Shown: positions 6,882 to 15,308 of the stretch, in pieces
Position numbering within the stretch: position 1 is the stretch's first letter
Layout of the letters: each line of letters starts with the position of its first letter
From: CAZDXB01 sp964509335
Lineage (GTDB): Bacteria; Bacteroidota; Ignavibacteria; Kapaibacteriales; UBA2268
DNA length: 64,000 nt
Direction: 5' to 3'
Assembly (NCBI GenBank): GCA_964509335.1
Contig: CAZDXB010000002.1
Span: 62,001 to 126,000 of the forward strand
Notes under the pieces: generated by a model
Told to the model about the DNA's origin: nothing
What the model saw: the letters and a program-made list of their open reading frames with translations, nothing else
Databases searched by the model: none
Position numbers and translations under genes: made by a program

Positions 6882-7045
6882 TATACTACTTCGCTATTTA
6901 AAAAATAAACTTAAATCGAAAGTTTAAGCTACAAAAAAAACTTTAGTTTTCAAATTCAAAGCTAATTATTGTTTCCTTATTGCCGATATTTTGTTATTTT
7001 ATATTGTATTTTGAAAACTTTTTTTCAACTATGAAACGGTAGCGT

Positions 7046-8062
7046 ATGAGAAAGTTTAAACGAGATTTAATTAAGTTGTCTAAAAGCGTCTTTCTGTTCT
7101 TGATTTCAATAACGACCGCTTTAACGTTCTTTTCCTGCGGAACTTCCAAGGACGTAATAACTTGGAACGTGGAAATCAAAGAAGAAGAGATGCCGATTAC
7201 GGATAAGTGCAATCCGAGCCGCAAGCTACAAGCGGTTAAATCGCCCGAAAAGCCCAAATATTTGCCGGAAACCGAAGTTATGCCGGCTCGCGTTAGAATA
7301 ATAGGGACGCCTTGCGACAAAGGCGAAAAGCCGCCCGTTTACGAAATTCCGTCTAACAGAGTTCAACGAATAACTTACGTGGCGGACCCTTTGAAACCGC
7401 CTAAGCTTATCGCAATTGAAGAATTGCCGGTAATCGAAGGATGCTGTAGAGTCAGAGACGGAATATTGTTCTTCGACAAACTTGAATTTAAAGGCGCTCT
7501 TGGATATCGCGGCTCCGGCGACGAAGTAGTTTACCCGACCCCCGCCGGAACGAAAACTTATGAATCGTCGTTTTTCGGCTTCGACCGCGGCGGCTCGTCG
7601 ATGTTCGTAGGGCTAGAGCTAATGGGCTTATGGAGCGTTCCGTCTATCGACGAGAGCGAAGCCTTTCAACTTGGATTCTTAACCGGTCTTTTGCCCCTCG
7701 ACGGCTCTGCCTTCGTTCCCGTCGGCGCTTACGGCAGATACACTTTTAATCAAACGCCGTCCAAATATTCGGAGTATTGCGACTCGTGGTTCCTTTACGC
7801 TACCGCCGGTCTGCCCTTGGACTTCGAGACGGAAGCCCCTCTTATCGGCGAAAGCTCCGACTATCAGAGATATTTCTACGGTCTGGGATTAGGCTACGAC
7901 TGGGCTGTTTCCTGCAATATGGATTTATCGGTAGATTTGGGATTAAGAGGCATGAATTTGCCCTTGCCGCCCTACACTTGCTGCTCAGACGTCCCAGACG
8001 AGAACAGAAATCCGTTTCGCAATTCGACAGCCGTATTATTAAGAATTGGCGTCGTTTTTTAA
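7046..8062 (+). CDS. Putative lipoprotein with C-terminal barrel-like domain
   Basis: 338 residues. The N-terminus is basic then hydrophobic and ends in FFSC with Cys31, a lipobox, so export and lipidation are likely. A Cys/Pro-rich middle (CCRV near 152, KPPVYEIP) is followed by ~180 residues with the Gly and aromatic pattern of beta strands (YRGSGDE, LGLGYDWAV, LGLRG) and a final Phe (LLRIGVVF), as in outer-membrane barrels. It is the first of three co-directional envelope genes ending at 12835, with gaps of 33 and 15 bases, so it is probably the first gene of an operon. No family is recognised. It might be an anchor or accessory of the PD40/OmpA-like protein two genes on. Confidence 0.65.
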   Translation: MRKFKRDLIKLSKSVFLFLISITTALTFFSCGTSKDVITWNVEIKEEEMPITDKCNPSRKLQAVKSPEKPKYLPETEVMPARVRIIGTPCDKGEKPPVYEIPSNRVQRITYVADPLKPPKLIAIEELPVIEGCCRVRDGILFFDKLEFKGALGYRGSGDEVVYPTPAGTKTYESSFFGFDRGGSSMFVGLELMGLWSVPSIDESEAFQLGFLTGLLPLDGSAFVPVGAYGRYTFNQTPSKYSEYCDSWFLYATAGLPLDFETEAPLIGESSDYQRYFYGLGLGYDWAVSCNMDLSVDLGLRGMNLPLPPYTCCSDVPDENRNPFRNSTAVLLRIGVVF

Positions 8063-8095
8063 TAGAAAAAATGTATAACTTTTATAGACTCAATT

Positions 8096-10201
8096 ATGAA
8101 AGCTAGAAAATTCAATAAAACGATAATAAGTTTAATTTCAGTCGTTCTGGTCGTTTCCTTAGCGTTCGTTAACTCTTGTATGGACACCGCCGAACCGGCG
8201 GACGAGCAAGAAAGAAACTTGACGGTCGCGGTTTACAGAATAATCGACCAAGCGACCGGCGAAACGAAGCCAGTCGCCAATTCCGACATTCAAATATTTA
8301 GAAAAGACGAAGCCTCTTTATACGAAGCCGGCGAAGGAACGACAAACGCGACCGGCGTCGCGAGCTTTTCCCTCGACGTTCCATTAATAGGACAACTATA
8401 CTCGATTTCCGCTTCATACGGCGGTCAAACGCAAACTTTGTCGTCCGTTCTGATATGCAAGGACACAACCGTTAGATTCATCTTCGGCGACGAATCGACG
8501 AATATCGCCTGCGGCGATTTAGACCGTTCAGACTCGCTTATTTTCAGCGATTACGAAGGCTCGCGCAGATTGATAGTCAACACGCCCGAAAACGTCAATA
8601 GATACGAACGATGCTATAGCTACTCTGTATCCGCTAACAGCTCGGGAGCCGTCCAATTCATTTTAGACCGTCCCGATTCGCCGTTCGAATTAATATCGGT
8701 ATCAGTCGGCGGCGACAACCTATCCCCGACAATAGACAGAGTCGATATCCAGCCGGGAGAAACGCTAACGTTTTGCTTTTCCGTAAGTACTCAGCGAATC
8801 GGCTCGTTTAATCAAACTTTGCAATTCGCCCTTTCCTGCGACGACGGAACCCAAGGAACGGCGAACTTAGAACTTCAAGCCGACGTAGTCGAGCCGAGAT
8901 GCGATTGCGAAGACATTCCCGAAACGGTTTCGTTGATTGTTGAAGACATAATACCCGTCGGGGAAACTTATAGTTTCGAAGACGAAGAACTGTTCGTTAA
9001 CAAAGCCGCTTGTCCCGTTCAAGTTATTCTCGACAGTTCGAACGTTGCGGGCGGATGGTCCTTTAGCGAACCAAATTTCCCCGTAAATCTGGGCGTAGGC
9101 GAAGCGTTGCTCGTTTCGGGAGAATTTACTCCGACGACGACCAACAGCGCCGTTTCGACGCTTTATCTGACAATTATACCCGAAGGCTCCGGCTTGAACT
9201 GCCATACCGAAGCAATCTTCGAAGGCGAGGGATGCGTCAACCAATGCCCGTTTATTAGATTCGACGACGGCGATGATTTCGAGACATTCGGCGTTAACTC
9301 GCCTTACGGCGAAATTCTAAGCTATCGAGACGACAATCGCGTTTTTATTTCTTCGGTTAATTATCCTTCGCGGGTGGAAAAAACATATTACGTTAAAAAT
9401 CCCGATTCAGCTTGCGGCGAAGTGGAAATCATCCTAGAAGAAAGCCCTGCGGACGTTTATTCGAGCCGATACTTTAGCGTTTCGCCAACGCGTTTCACTT
9501 TGCTTCCCGGCGAAATCGGACAAGTTAGCGTCGTTTTCACGGCTCCGACGATTAGCGCGCTAGACGATATAGTAGCCGCGAGAGGCGACAATCGAATTAC
9601 GTCCGACAGCGCGTTCGCGGTCGATTTATACATCCGCGGCGCCGGCTGCGAGCAAGTCATAAAAGATACCGCTATCGTTACTTTCGTTCCCGACTTAAGT
9701 CCGATTATAAATCTGAGAGCATACGCTCAAAGAACGCCGCAACAACCAATTCCCGAAAACGAAGTTTACTATCTCGGCGCCGATTCGAGAACGGTGTTAA
9801 AAGAAGAAGACGGAACGCCCGTTCCTCCTCCACCGAACTTAGGCGATATATGGGTGGACGTTCGAGACACTAGCGTGTCCGCTAAGCCGCCGCAAGAGCC
9901 GATTCTCAAATTAGTAGATAACAATTTGGAAGTCAAGCGCTGGCGACAAAATTATATGGAATCCGACTTCGTGGACGTTCCCAACTTAGTTCAGGAATTC
10001 CAAAACGACCCGACTTACAATACCGGCTACGGACCGGGACCGATAACCGGCATACAGGTCAACGAAGTTTACGCTTTCAAATTCAGCGAAAATCAATACG
10101 CTCTTATATTTATTAGAAGGGTGGACGACGGAACTGAGAATACGTCGAGCAAGCAATCGGCTTTAGAATTCCGTTGCGTTCATCCTATTTTTGTTTACTA
10201 A
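8096..10201 (+). CDS. Large putative lipoprotein with Ig-like repeats
   Basis: 701 residues. The signal runs to a lipobox FVNSC with Cys28, followed by an acidic linker (MDTAEPADEQE). Next is a carboxypeptidase-regulatory-like Ig domain (~40-130, with TNATGVASFSLDVP). Then come three related ~130-residue modules with paired Cys and phrases such as VQFILD, PVQVILD and EVEIILEE followed by FTLLPGE or ETLTFCFS. These resemble ASH/HYDIN-type or DUF1573-like immunoglobulin folds that recur in Bacteroidota surface proteins. The C-terminal ~170 residues have a proline-rich linker (VPPPPNLG) and a mixed domain. It is probably a surface-exposed structural or binding lipoprotein; no enzyme motif is seen. 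It lies in the 7046-12835 operon. Confidence 0.65.
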   Translation: MKARKFNKTIISLISVVLVVSLAFVNSCMDTAEPADEQERNLTVAVYRIIDQATGETKPVANSDIQIFRKDEASLYEAGEGTTNATGVASFSLDVPLIGQLYSISASYGGQTQTLSSVLICKDTTVRFIFGDESTNIACGDLDRSDSLIFSDYEGSRRLIVNTPENVNRYERCYSYSVSANSSGAVQFILDRPDSPFELISVSVGGDNLSPTIDRVDIQPGETLTFCFSVSTQRIGSFNQTLQFALSCDDGTQGTANLELQADVVEPRCDCEDIPETVSLIVEDIIPVGETYSFEDEELFVNKAACPVQVILDSSNVAGGWSFSEPNFPVNLGVGEALLVSGEFTPTTTNSAVSTLYLTIIPEGSGLNCHTEAIFEGEGCVNQCPFIRFDDGDDFETFGVNSPYGEILSYRDDNRVFISSVNYPSRVEKTYYVKNPDSACGEVEIILEESPADVYSSRYFSVSPTRFTLLPGEIGQVSVVFTAPTISALDDIVAARGDNRITSDSAFAVDLYIRGAGCEQVIKDTAIVTFVPDLSPIINLRAYAQRTPQQPIPENEVYYLGADSRTVLKEEDGTPVPPPPNLGDIWVDVRDTSVSAKPPQEPILKLVDNNLEVKRWRQNYMESDFVDVPNLVQEFQNDPTYNTGYGPGPITGIQVNEVYAFKFSENQYALIFIRRVDDGTENTSSKQSALEFRCVHPIFVY

Positions 10202-10216
10202 TAGCGGGGTTACAAA

Positions 10217-12835
10217 ATGCGCAAAATCCTATTTGTTATAATCGCGATAACGCTGTCGTTTTCGTTAAACGCCGTCAGTAAAGATAAAGAAACGCTTAAA
10301 GGCGGCGTCCTAAGCGGCAAAGTAAATTCAGACCACGAAGATTACGGAGCTTTCTTAGTTCAGGGAATCGACAACGACACGCTGTTTTTCACAAGCTCGC
10401 GCCGCGTGAAAAAAAGAAGGAAAATCGCTTTGAGAGCGGAAATGTTTTATAGCGTCCGCCCAGCCGCCGAACGCGGCAAAAAAGCAATAAACAAGGGCTG
10501 GTCAAAAGCTAAACGCATCGTGGCGGAAGACTCGCGAATAGCGCAATACACCCGCGGCTCTCAAGCAATTAGCGAATCCAGGATTATATTCGCCGCCGAA
10601 CGCGATTTGACTAATAAAAAAAGCGTAGGAACAAGCTTCTTATTCGATTTATGGCAAATGACCCGGCAAGCCGACGGCTTCTCCAATCCAGAGCCGCTCG
10701 AAAATATAAACAATCCCGACTCTTGGGAATCTCAACCCGCGTTAAGTTTGGACGGCAAAGTTCTCTTCTTTGTTTCCAATCGGCAAGGCGGCAAAGGCGG
10801 TTTGGATATATGGTATTCCATAAGAGACGCCGGCGGCAAATGGGGCGAGCCGCGCTTAGTCCCTAATATTAATACTTCCGGCGACGAAAAATCGCCGCAC
10901 TGCGGCGCCGACGGTAGATTTTACTTCTCAAGCGATTGGAATTACGAAGAAAACGAACCCGGCGAGAACAAATGCGACATTTATCGAGCGAATTACGACG
11001 AAACGAACGGCGCGCTGCTGCCGATAAACCCCATCCCGCTCGATAAAGCCATACGAACCGACGCAAAAAAATTCGGGCTGAAAATTCCCGAAGGCGTCGA
11101 ATACAATTCCGAAGCCGACGACGAATTCCCCTTCATTACTCGCGACCGGAAATATATATTCATAACTTCCAACAGAGACGCCGACTATAAAAAAAGAAAT
11201 CTATACGCTTTCGCTCTGCCGAAATCGAGGATTCGTCTCCAAGTTAACGTTATGGAAAAAATACTCGACTCCGACGGAACGGTAATCCAAGAACCGACGC
11301 CGAAAATCGGTCTGAATCTGACTCTTGAAGATTTAGAAAGCGGAACATCGAGAGAAATAGAATCCGGCAAACCTTACGAAGCGGAAGCCGAAAAAACGTA
11401 TCGAATGAAATTTTCGAAATTCGTTGAAGAAGAATGCTATGACAATAAAATCGAAGGTCCGAGCGACTTAAAAATCAAAACCGTCAGACCGTTCGGCTGG
11501 GACACTTTATTCCAAGAGGACGTTCTAATAATTAGAAGAAAAATCGAAATAGAACCGGTGGTGTTCAATTCTACCGACACTCTCCCATACTTTATTACTG
11601 GCTACTGGTACCCAAACACCGCGGAAAATATCCGAGAATACAGAAATCGCGAAGCAACCGGCTTTTTCGACGCAACCGGCTACGTCGATTCAAGCGGTTA
11701 CAGCTACGACAGCATAGCGACGCAAATCAACAAAAGTTTCGAAGAGAAAATATACGAGCCTCTGGAAAAAATACTCCCCTACTTCCAAGACATCTGCCGC
11801 GACACGCTATTTCTCAAAGTAACCGTTCACGGCTACACCGACCCGAGAGGACTGTCTTCCGGTAAAGACCATCCATACAGGTCGGCGTCCGAAGGAAAGC
11901 GAGAGTATCCCGACAAAACAATAACAGCGGGCGTAGATAAATACGGCAACCGGGTAACGATACCTACCAAATTAAATATGTGGAAGCACAACTGGACGGT
12001 CGAGAGAAACGGCGAAGAAAAGAAAATCGTTTTGCCGAACGAAGGCGAGAACGGCAACGTAACCCTTTCCATATTACGAGCGTATTTTACGTTCATTACT
12101 TTTGACGAAGAAATGAGAGAGCGCTCGCCTATATACAGTCAATTGCGAGCCAACAACAAAGTTGCTTTGGACGTGCAAGGCTTCGGCGTCGATAAGGAAG
12201 GTTACGCCAAACGCGGCTTGCGAGACGACCCGCAAAGCCGAAGAATCGAGATATATCTAGACATTCTGCGCCCAAACGAACTCGACTCGCACATAAGACT
12301 AAAGGGCGGAAAAGTCGCCGGCGAAAAACAAACTTCCGTTACCGCTAAAGCTAAAATTAGCGAGAAAGAGCAACCGCAAGTAGAAGAACCGGAAAAAGAA
12401 GTCGAAACCAATACCGTTCAAAAAGAAACCAGCGAAGAAATAAAAACCGTAGAAGTAGGAAGCAAGAAAACCGAGAGAGTAGAAAGGCATAAGTTCGACG
12501 AAGAACAGCCAAGAACCGAAGTAGCCGACGTTAACTTGCCGCCGAAAGAAACCGAAGTCAAAAAAGTCGAGAAAAAAGAAGAAAAAAATTTCAAAATATA
12601 TTACAAAGCTTACGAGAAAAGAAAAGATGCCGAAGCGGCTCGGAAAATATTAGAAGAGAGGGGCGTCGAAAATCCGAGAGTAGTGGAAATAATCGACCAA
12701 TTCGGCTCGGAAAAAACATACGAGCTATATTCCGGCAACTTCAATTCCGCTCTAGACGCCATAAAAACACTGAAAAAATTAGACTGGACAATCGAAGAGT
12801 TAAATCTGCGGCAAAAACCGGTGATAATAAGGTAA
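10217..12835 (+). CDS. PD40-repeat, OmpA-like and SPOR-like envelope protein
   Basis: 872 residues with a cleavable signal (~1-22). PD40-type propeller strands are clear at 170-205 (ESQPALSLDG, FFVSNRQGGKGGLDIWYS) and 222-262. The central third is beta-rich. An OmpA-like peptidoglycan-binding domain follows (VHGYTDPRG at ~540 and DPQSRRIEIYLD near 670), interrupted by an insertion. A Lys/Glu-rich spacer (~700-790) leads to a SPOR-like tail (~795-872; FKIYYKAYEKRKDAEAA). This architecture matches Bacteroidota envelope proteins that tether outer-membrane machines, such as PorE-like components of type IX secretion, to peptidoglycan. It cannot be assigned to PorE with confidence. GGGG at 10204-10207 precedes the ATG. 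It is the last gene of the 7046-12835 cluster. Confidence 0.75.
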   Translation: MRKILFVIIAITLSFSLNAVSKDKETLKGGVLSGKVNSDHEDYGAFLVQGIDNDTLFFTSSRRVKKRRKIALRAEMFYSVRPAAERGKKAINKGWSKAKRIVAEDSRIAQYTRGSQAISESRIIFAAERDLTNKKSVGTSFLFDLWQMTRQADGFSNPEPLENINNPDSWESQPALSLDGKVLFFVSNRQGGKGGLDIWYSIRDAGGKWGEPRLVPNINTSGDEKSPHCGADGRFYFSSDWNYEENEPGENKCDIYRANYDETNGALLPINPIPLDKAIRTDAKKFGLKIPEGVEYNSEADDEFPFITRDRKYIFITSNRDADYKKRNLYAFALPKSRIRLQVNVMEKILDSDGTVIQEPTPKIGLNLTLEDLESGTSREIESGKPYEAEAEKTYRMKFSKFVEEECYDNKIEGPSDLKIKTVRPFGWDTLFQEDVLIIRRKIEIEPVVFNSTDTLPYFITGYWYPNTAENIREYRNREATGFFDATGYVDSSGYSYDSIATQINKSFEEKIYEPLEKILPYFQDICRDTLFLKVTVHGYTDPRGLSSGKDHPYRSASEGKREYPDKTITAGVDKYGNRVTIPTKLNMWKHNWTVERNGEEKKIVLPNEGENGNVTLSILRAYFTFITFDEEMRERSPIYSQLRANNKVALDVQGFGVDKEGYAKRGLRDDPQSRRIEIYLDILRPNELDSHIRLKGGKVAGEKQTSVTAKAKISEKEQPQVEEPEKEVETNTVQKETSEEIKTVEVGSKKTERVERHKFDEEQPRTEVADVNLPPKETEVKKVEKKEEKNFKIYYKAYEKRKDAEAARKILEERGVENPRVVEIIDQFGSEKTYELYSGNFNSALDAIKTLKKLDWTIEELNLRQKPVIIR

Positions 12836-12949
12836 GCGTCCAATTCTATATTTTGTGTTACGCGTTATTTTAACACTACTCGTAAGCAGATAAAGTTAGA
12901 ATGCTAAATACATTTTGCTTTTAATAAATTTTTTAGAATTTATATTATT

Positions 12950-13927
12950 GTGAAAGGCAAAATTTTAATATATGAAACTGAAGATAACCAAACCCAAGTT
13001 GAAGTTCGTTTGGAAGAGGAAACTATATGGCTTAATCAATATCAAATGGCAGCTTTATTTAATACGGATAGAACTTCTATCTTGCGTCATTTAAAGAATA
13101 TCTACAAAAGTAAAGAACTATCGGAAGATTCAACTTGTGCAAAATCTGCACAAGTTCGAAACGAAGGCGACAGGCGAGTGGAACGGAATATTAAATACTA
13201 TAATTTAGACGCTATAATATCCGTAGGCTACCGAGTAAATTCTAAAAGAGGAACTCAGTTTAGGATTTGGGCTAACAAAGTTTTGAAAGAGTATCTCGTC
13301 GACGGATACGCCTTAAATAAAAAACTATTAAGAAAACAAACCGAAAAAGTGGAACGCTTAAATGAAGCTATTAAGACTATATCGTCGATTTCCTTATCTG
13401 AAGATATTGACGAGGAAAGTAAAAACGCGTTTTTTGCGCTTTTAGATAAATACTCAACGGCTCTAAATCTTTTAGACAACTACGATAGCAAAAGAATAAA
13501 AAAAATAGAAACTCGAAGTAGCGAATCTAAAAGTCTAAGTTATGATGAAGTAAAAAAGATTATTAACGAAATGAAATTAAAATGGAAAAGCTCGAACCTT
13601 TTTGGTAAAGAAAAAGATGAATCTTTAAAGAGTTCAATTTCAGCGGCATTCCAAACATTTGACGGAAAAGATTTATATCCGACAATTGAAGAAAAAGCCG
13701 TAAATCTATTGTATTTCCTAGTAAAGAATCATTCCTTCGTAGATGGCAATAAAAGAATTGCCGCGTCAATCTTTTTATATTTTCTTAAAAAGAATAAACA
13801 ACTCAACAATATACATTTAGACAATAATTTGTTAGTCGCTCTAACGCTACTAATAGCAAATAGCGATCCATCCGAAAAAGAGCTTTTAGTTAATATTGCT
13901 ACGATATTGCTGTTAAACAAAACATAA
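12950..13927 (+). CDS. RhuM-family protein with C-terminal Fic/Doc domain
   Basis: 325 residues from a GTG start, chosen because the family begins MKGxIxIYxTEDxxTxVEVRLEEETIW-like, and this frame does. Residues 1-125 are the RhuM (virulence RhuM) helix-turn-helix-like region (WLNQYQMAALF, TDRTSILRHL, GYRVNS). Residues 195-325 hold a Doc-type Fic domain with HSFVDGNKR (261-269). Doc-like DGNKR, rather than the AMPylating EGNGR, suggests phosphotransfer chemistry as in the Doc toxin, which modifies EF-Tu. RhuM-Doc proteins are common in mobile and defence neighbourhoods, usually alone. The gene is flanked by AT-rich gaps on both sides. No antitoxin of the Phd type is seen next to it. Function is inferred. 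Confidence 0.85.
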   Translation: MKGKILIYETEDNQTQVEVRLEEETIWLNQYQMAALFNTDRTSILRHLKNIYKSKELSEDSTCAKSAQVRNEGDRRVERNIKYYNLDAIISVGYRVNSKRGTQFRIWANKVLKEYLVDGYALNKKLLRKQTEKVERLNEAIKTISSISLSEDIDEESKNAFFALLDKYSTALNLLDNYDSKRIKKIETRSSESKSLSYDEVKKIINEMKLKWKSSNLFGKEKDESLKSSISAAFQTFDGKDLYPTIEEKAVNLLYFLVKNHSFVDGNKRIAASIFLYFLKKNKQLNNIHLDNNLLVALTLLIANSDPSEKELLVNIATILLLNKT

Positions 13928-14306
13928 AGACGTTTCTATGCTACGGGACTTAATCTATATAAATTATTGACGCTTAAGCGATTCAATTGCGCGCTAATTA
14001 AAAGTCAACCCGCAACTTTTTAGCTCTCGATTTACAATTCAACTTCTCAATCGTTTGCTATTTTCCATAAATCTTTTATTTCATTTCCAAAAAAATATAG
14101 CAAAGAGATATTTCTCTTTGATAGCTCTTTAATAAAAATTAAATTACAACTATTATTTTGTTAATAAAGAAGTATAGAAAAATGAACGACGTTCCTTCAC
14201 CGGTTTTGCCAGAATTCGAAATTTAACCCAATAGGCAATTGTTATCGGCTATCGAAGAATTGATATAGAAGTAATAGTAATAACAATACATAAAAGAGGT
14301 TTAAAT
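13928..14306. other. AT-rich gap with an 8-bp hairpin
   Basis: About 380 bases without a convincing gene. CAAAGAGA (14101-14108), loop TATT, TCTCTTTG (14113-14120) is a perfect hairpin without a T-run. A 14-codon frame at 14181 (MNDVPSPVLPEFEI) has no support. The promoter of the lipoprotein gene at 14307 must lie here; AAAGAGG (14291-14297) precedes its ATG as ribosome site. Confidence 0.5.
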
Positions 14307-14894
14307 ATGAGAAATTTAGTTTATTTTTTGATTTTGCTCGCTACGGCTGTATTTTTAGTCTCCTGCGTTCAGGTCTATCAAGAAGATTACGCTACGGATA
14401 GCGAAGCAAAAAGAGATTACGAAATACAAACGGCGAAAAGCGTAACGATACCGGAAGACGGTTCAGGTCCCATCGCCGGAATGACCGAAGCGGAAAGTCC
14501 CGACGCAATTGTAACATTCAACGAACTCGGCGAAAGAACTTTTGTCGAAAACGGCTCTACGGTCAATTTCATCTACGACGGCGTTGACCCAGCCGAAACA
14601 TACGTAATGTACGAATCGACAAAGGACGGCTATTATCTGACTTTAGTAAAAAAAGACGAGCGCGTAAACGTCTATTTTAAGGAAATGTGCCAGATATTCA
14701 TCGTCGGCAGACCGGATATGACAACAATCGACGTACCCGAGAACCTGCGCTACGAGCAAATCATCTGGACGCCGCGTAGCGACGGCACTTGGGAATTGCG
14801 AATAGGAACAACTCAAAGAGGCTGCAAAAGCCGCGCTCTAAACCAACTTCAGGAATTAAGAACGTCCGAATACGAAGACAACGTTCCGAAATAG
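14307..14894 (+). CDS. Putative lipoprotein, unknown function
   Basis: 195 residues. The signal has a hydrophobic core (YFLILLATAVFL) and lipobox FLVSC with Cys20. The mature region is acidic, with a Thr/Ser-rich start and a predicted beta-rich domain; two further Cys (near 131 and 172) could form a disulfide. No family is recognised. AAAGAGG lies 9 bases upstream of the ATG. It stands alone between intergenic gaps and is followed by a strong hairpin (14902-14934). Confidence 0.65.
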   Translation: MRNLVYFLILLATAVFLVSCVQVYQEDYATDSEAKRDYEIQTAKSVTIPEDGSGPIAGMTEAESPDAIVTFNELGERTFVENGSTVNFIYDGVDPAETYVMYESTKDGYYLTLVKKDERVNVYFKEMCQIFIVGRPDMTTIDVPENLRYEQIIWTPRSDGTWELRIGTTQRGCKSRALNQLQELRTSEYEDNVPK

Positions 14895-14901
14895 GATTTC
14901 T

Positions 14902-14934
14902 ACTCATCCGACGACTCTGAGTCATCGGATGAGT
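14902..14934 (+). terminator. Strong hairpin after the lipoprotein gene
   Basis: ACTCATCCGACGACTC and GAGTCATCGGATGAGT are complementary with a single mismatch, 8 bases after the stop of the 14307 gene. There is no T-run, so it may stop transcription inefficiently or protect the 3' end of the RNA. Confidence 0.5.
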
Positions 14935-14992
14935 TATGCCCTCTCAATAGCTCCGTCCTTTAGAGCGGTGGCATTAATTCCAACTCGTTCTA

Positions 14993-15199
14993 TGGGGCTG
15001 TTTCAGATGTATATTAATAAAGCATTTTCTAATATCTTCGCGTCAAAAAATCTCCATCTCTGGATTCCCGCTTCAGCGGGAATGACGTCTATATGTCATT
15101 CCCAACTTGATTGGGAATCCAGAAAAGACGATAATTTTTGGAACTGTACTATTAGACTTTGCAATATTGTCAATACAATCGAGTCTTTAGACAGCCCCA
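14993..15199. mobile_element. Small non-autonomous element (MITE-like) with 9-bp terminal inverted repeats
   Basis: TGGGGCTGT (14993-15001) and ACAGCCCCA (15191-15199) are perfect inverted ends of a 207-bp unit; the next bases (TTCAGA versus TCTTTAG) are similar but imperfect. The unit has no transposase and no credible gene, and carries the multi-hairpin repeat at 15060-15122. Clear target duplications were not found. A search for other copies ending GGGGCTGT in the same genome would decide. Confidence 0.45.
15060..15122. repeat. REP-like cruciform repeat
   Basis: Outer arms CTGGATTCCC (15060-15069) and GGGAATCCAG (15113-15122) enclose three nested hairpins: CCCGC-TTCA-GCGGG, GGGAATGAC...GTCATTCCC, and TTCCCAACTTGATTGGGAA. 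Sequences of the type GGATTCCCGC...GCGGGAATGAC are widespread dispersed repeats in bacterial genomes. The right half matches the hairpin at 344-370. Confidence 0.7.
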
Positions 15200-15308
15200 A
15201 TGCATACTGAGACGCTCAGCGTCGGTTCCCTGTTCTCTTCTCCGCGCAGAGCGCCTTTATACGTCCGCGACGCAAGAGCGTCGGGACGCGTAAGACGAGT
15301 TGAAAATA

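Noticed and set aside
14181..14225. 14-codon frame MNDVPSPVLPEFEI
   Set aside because: Too short, no ribosome site and no conserved neighbour; probably chance.
14929..15210. 93-residue frame over the MITE-like element
   Set aside because: It runs through the inverted repeats and hairpins and reads like translated repeat sequence, so it is not a gene.
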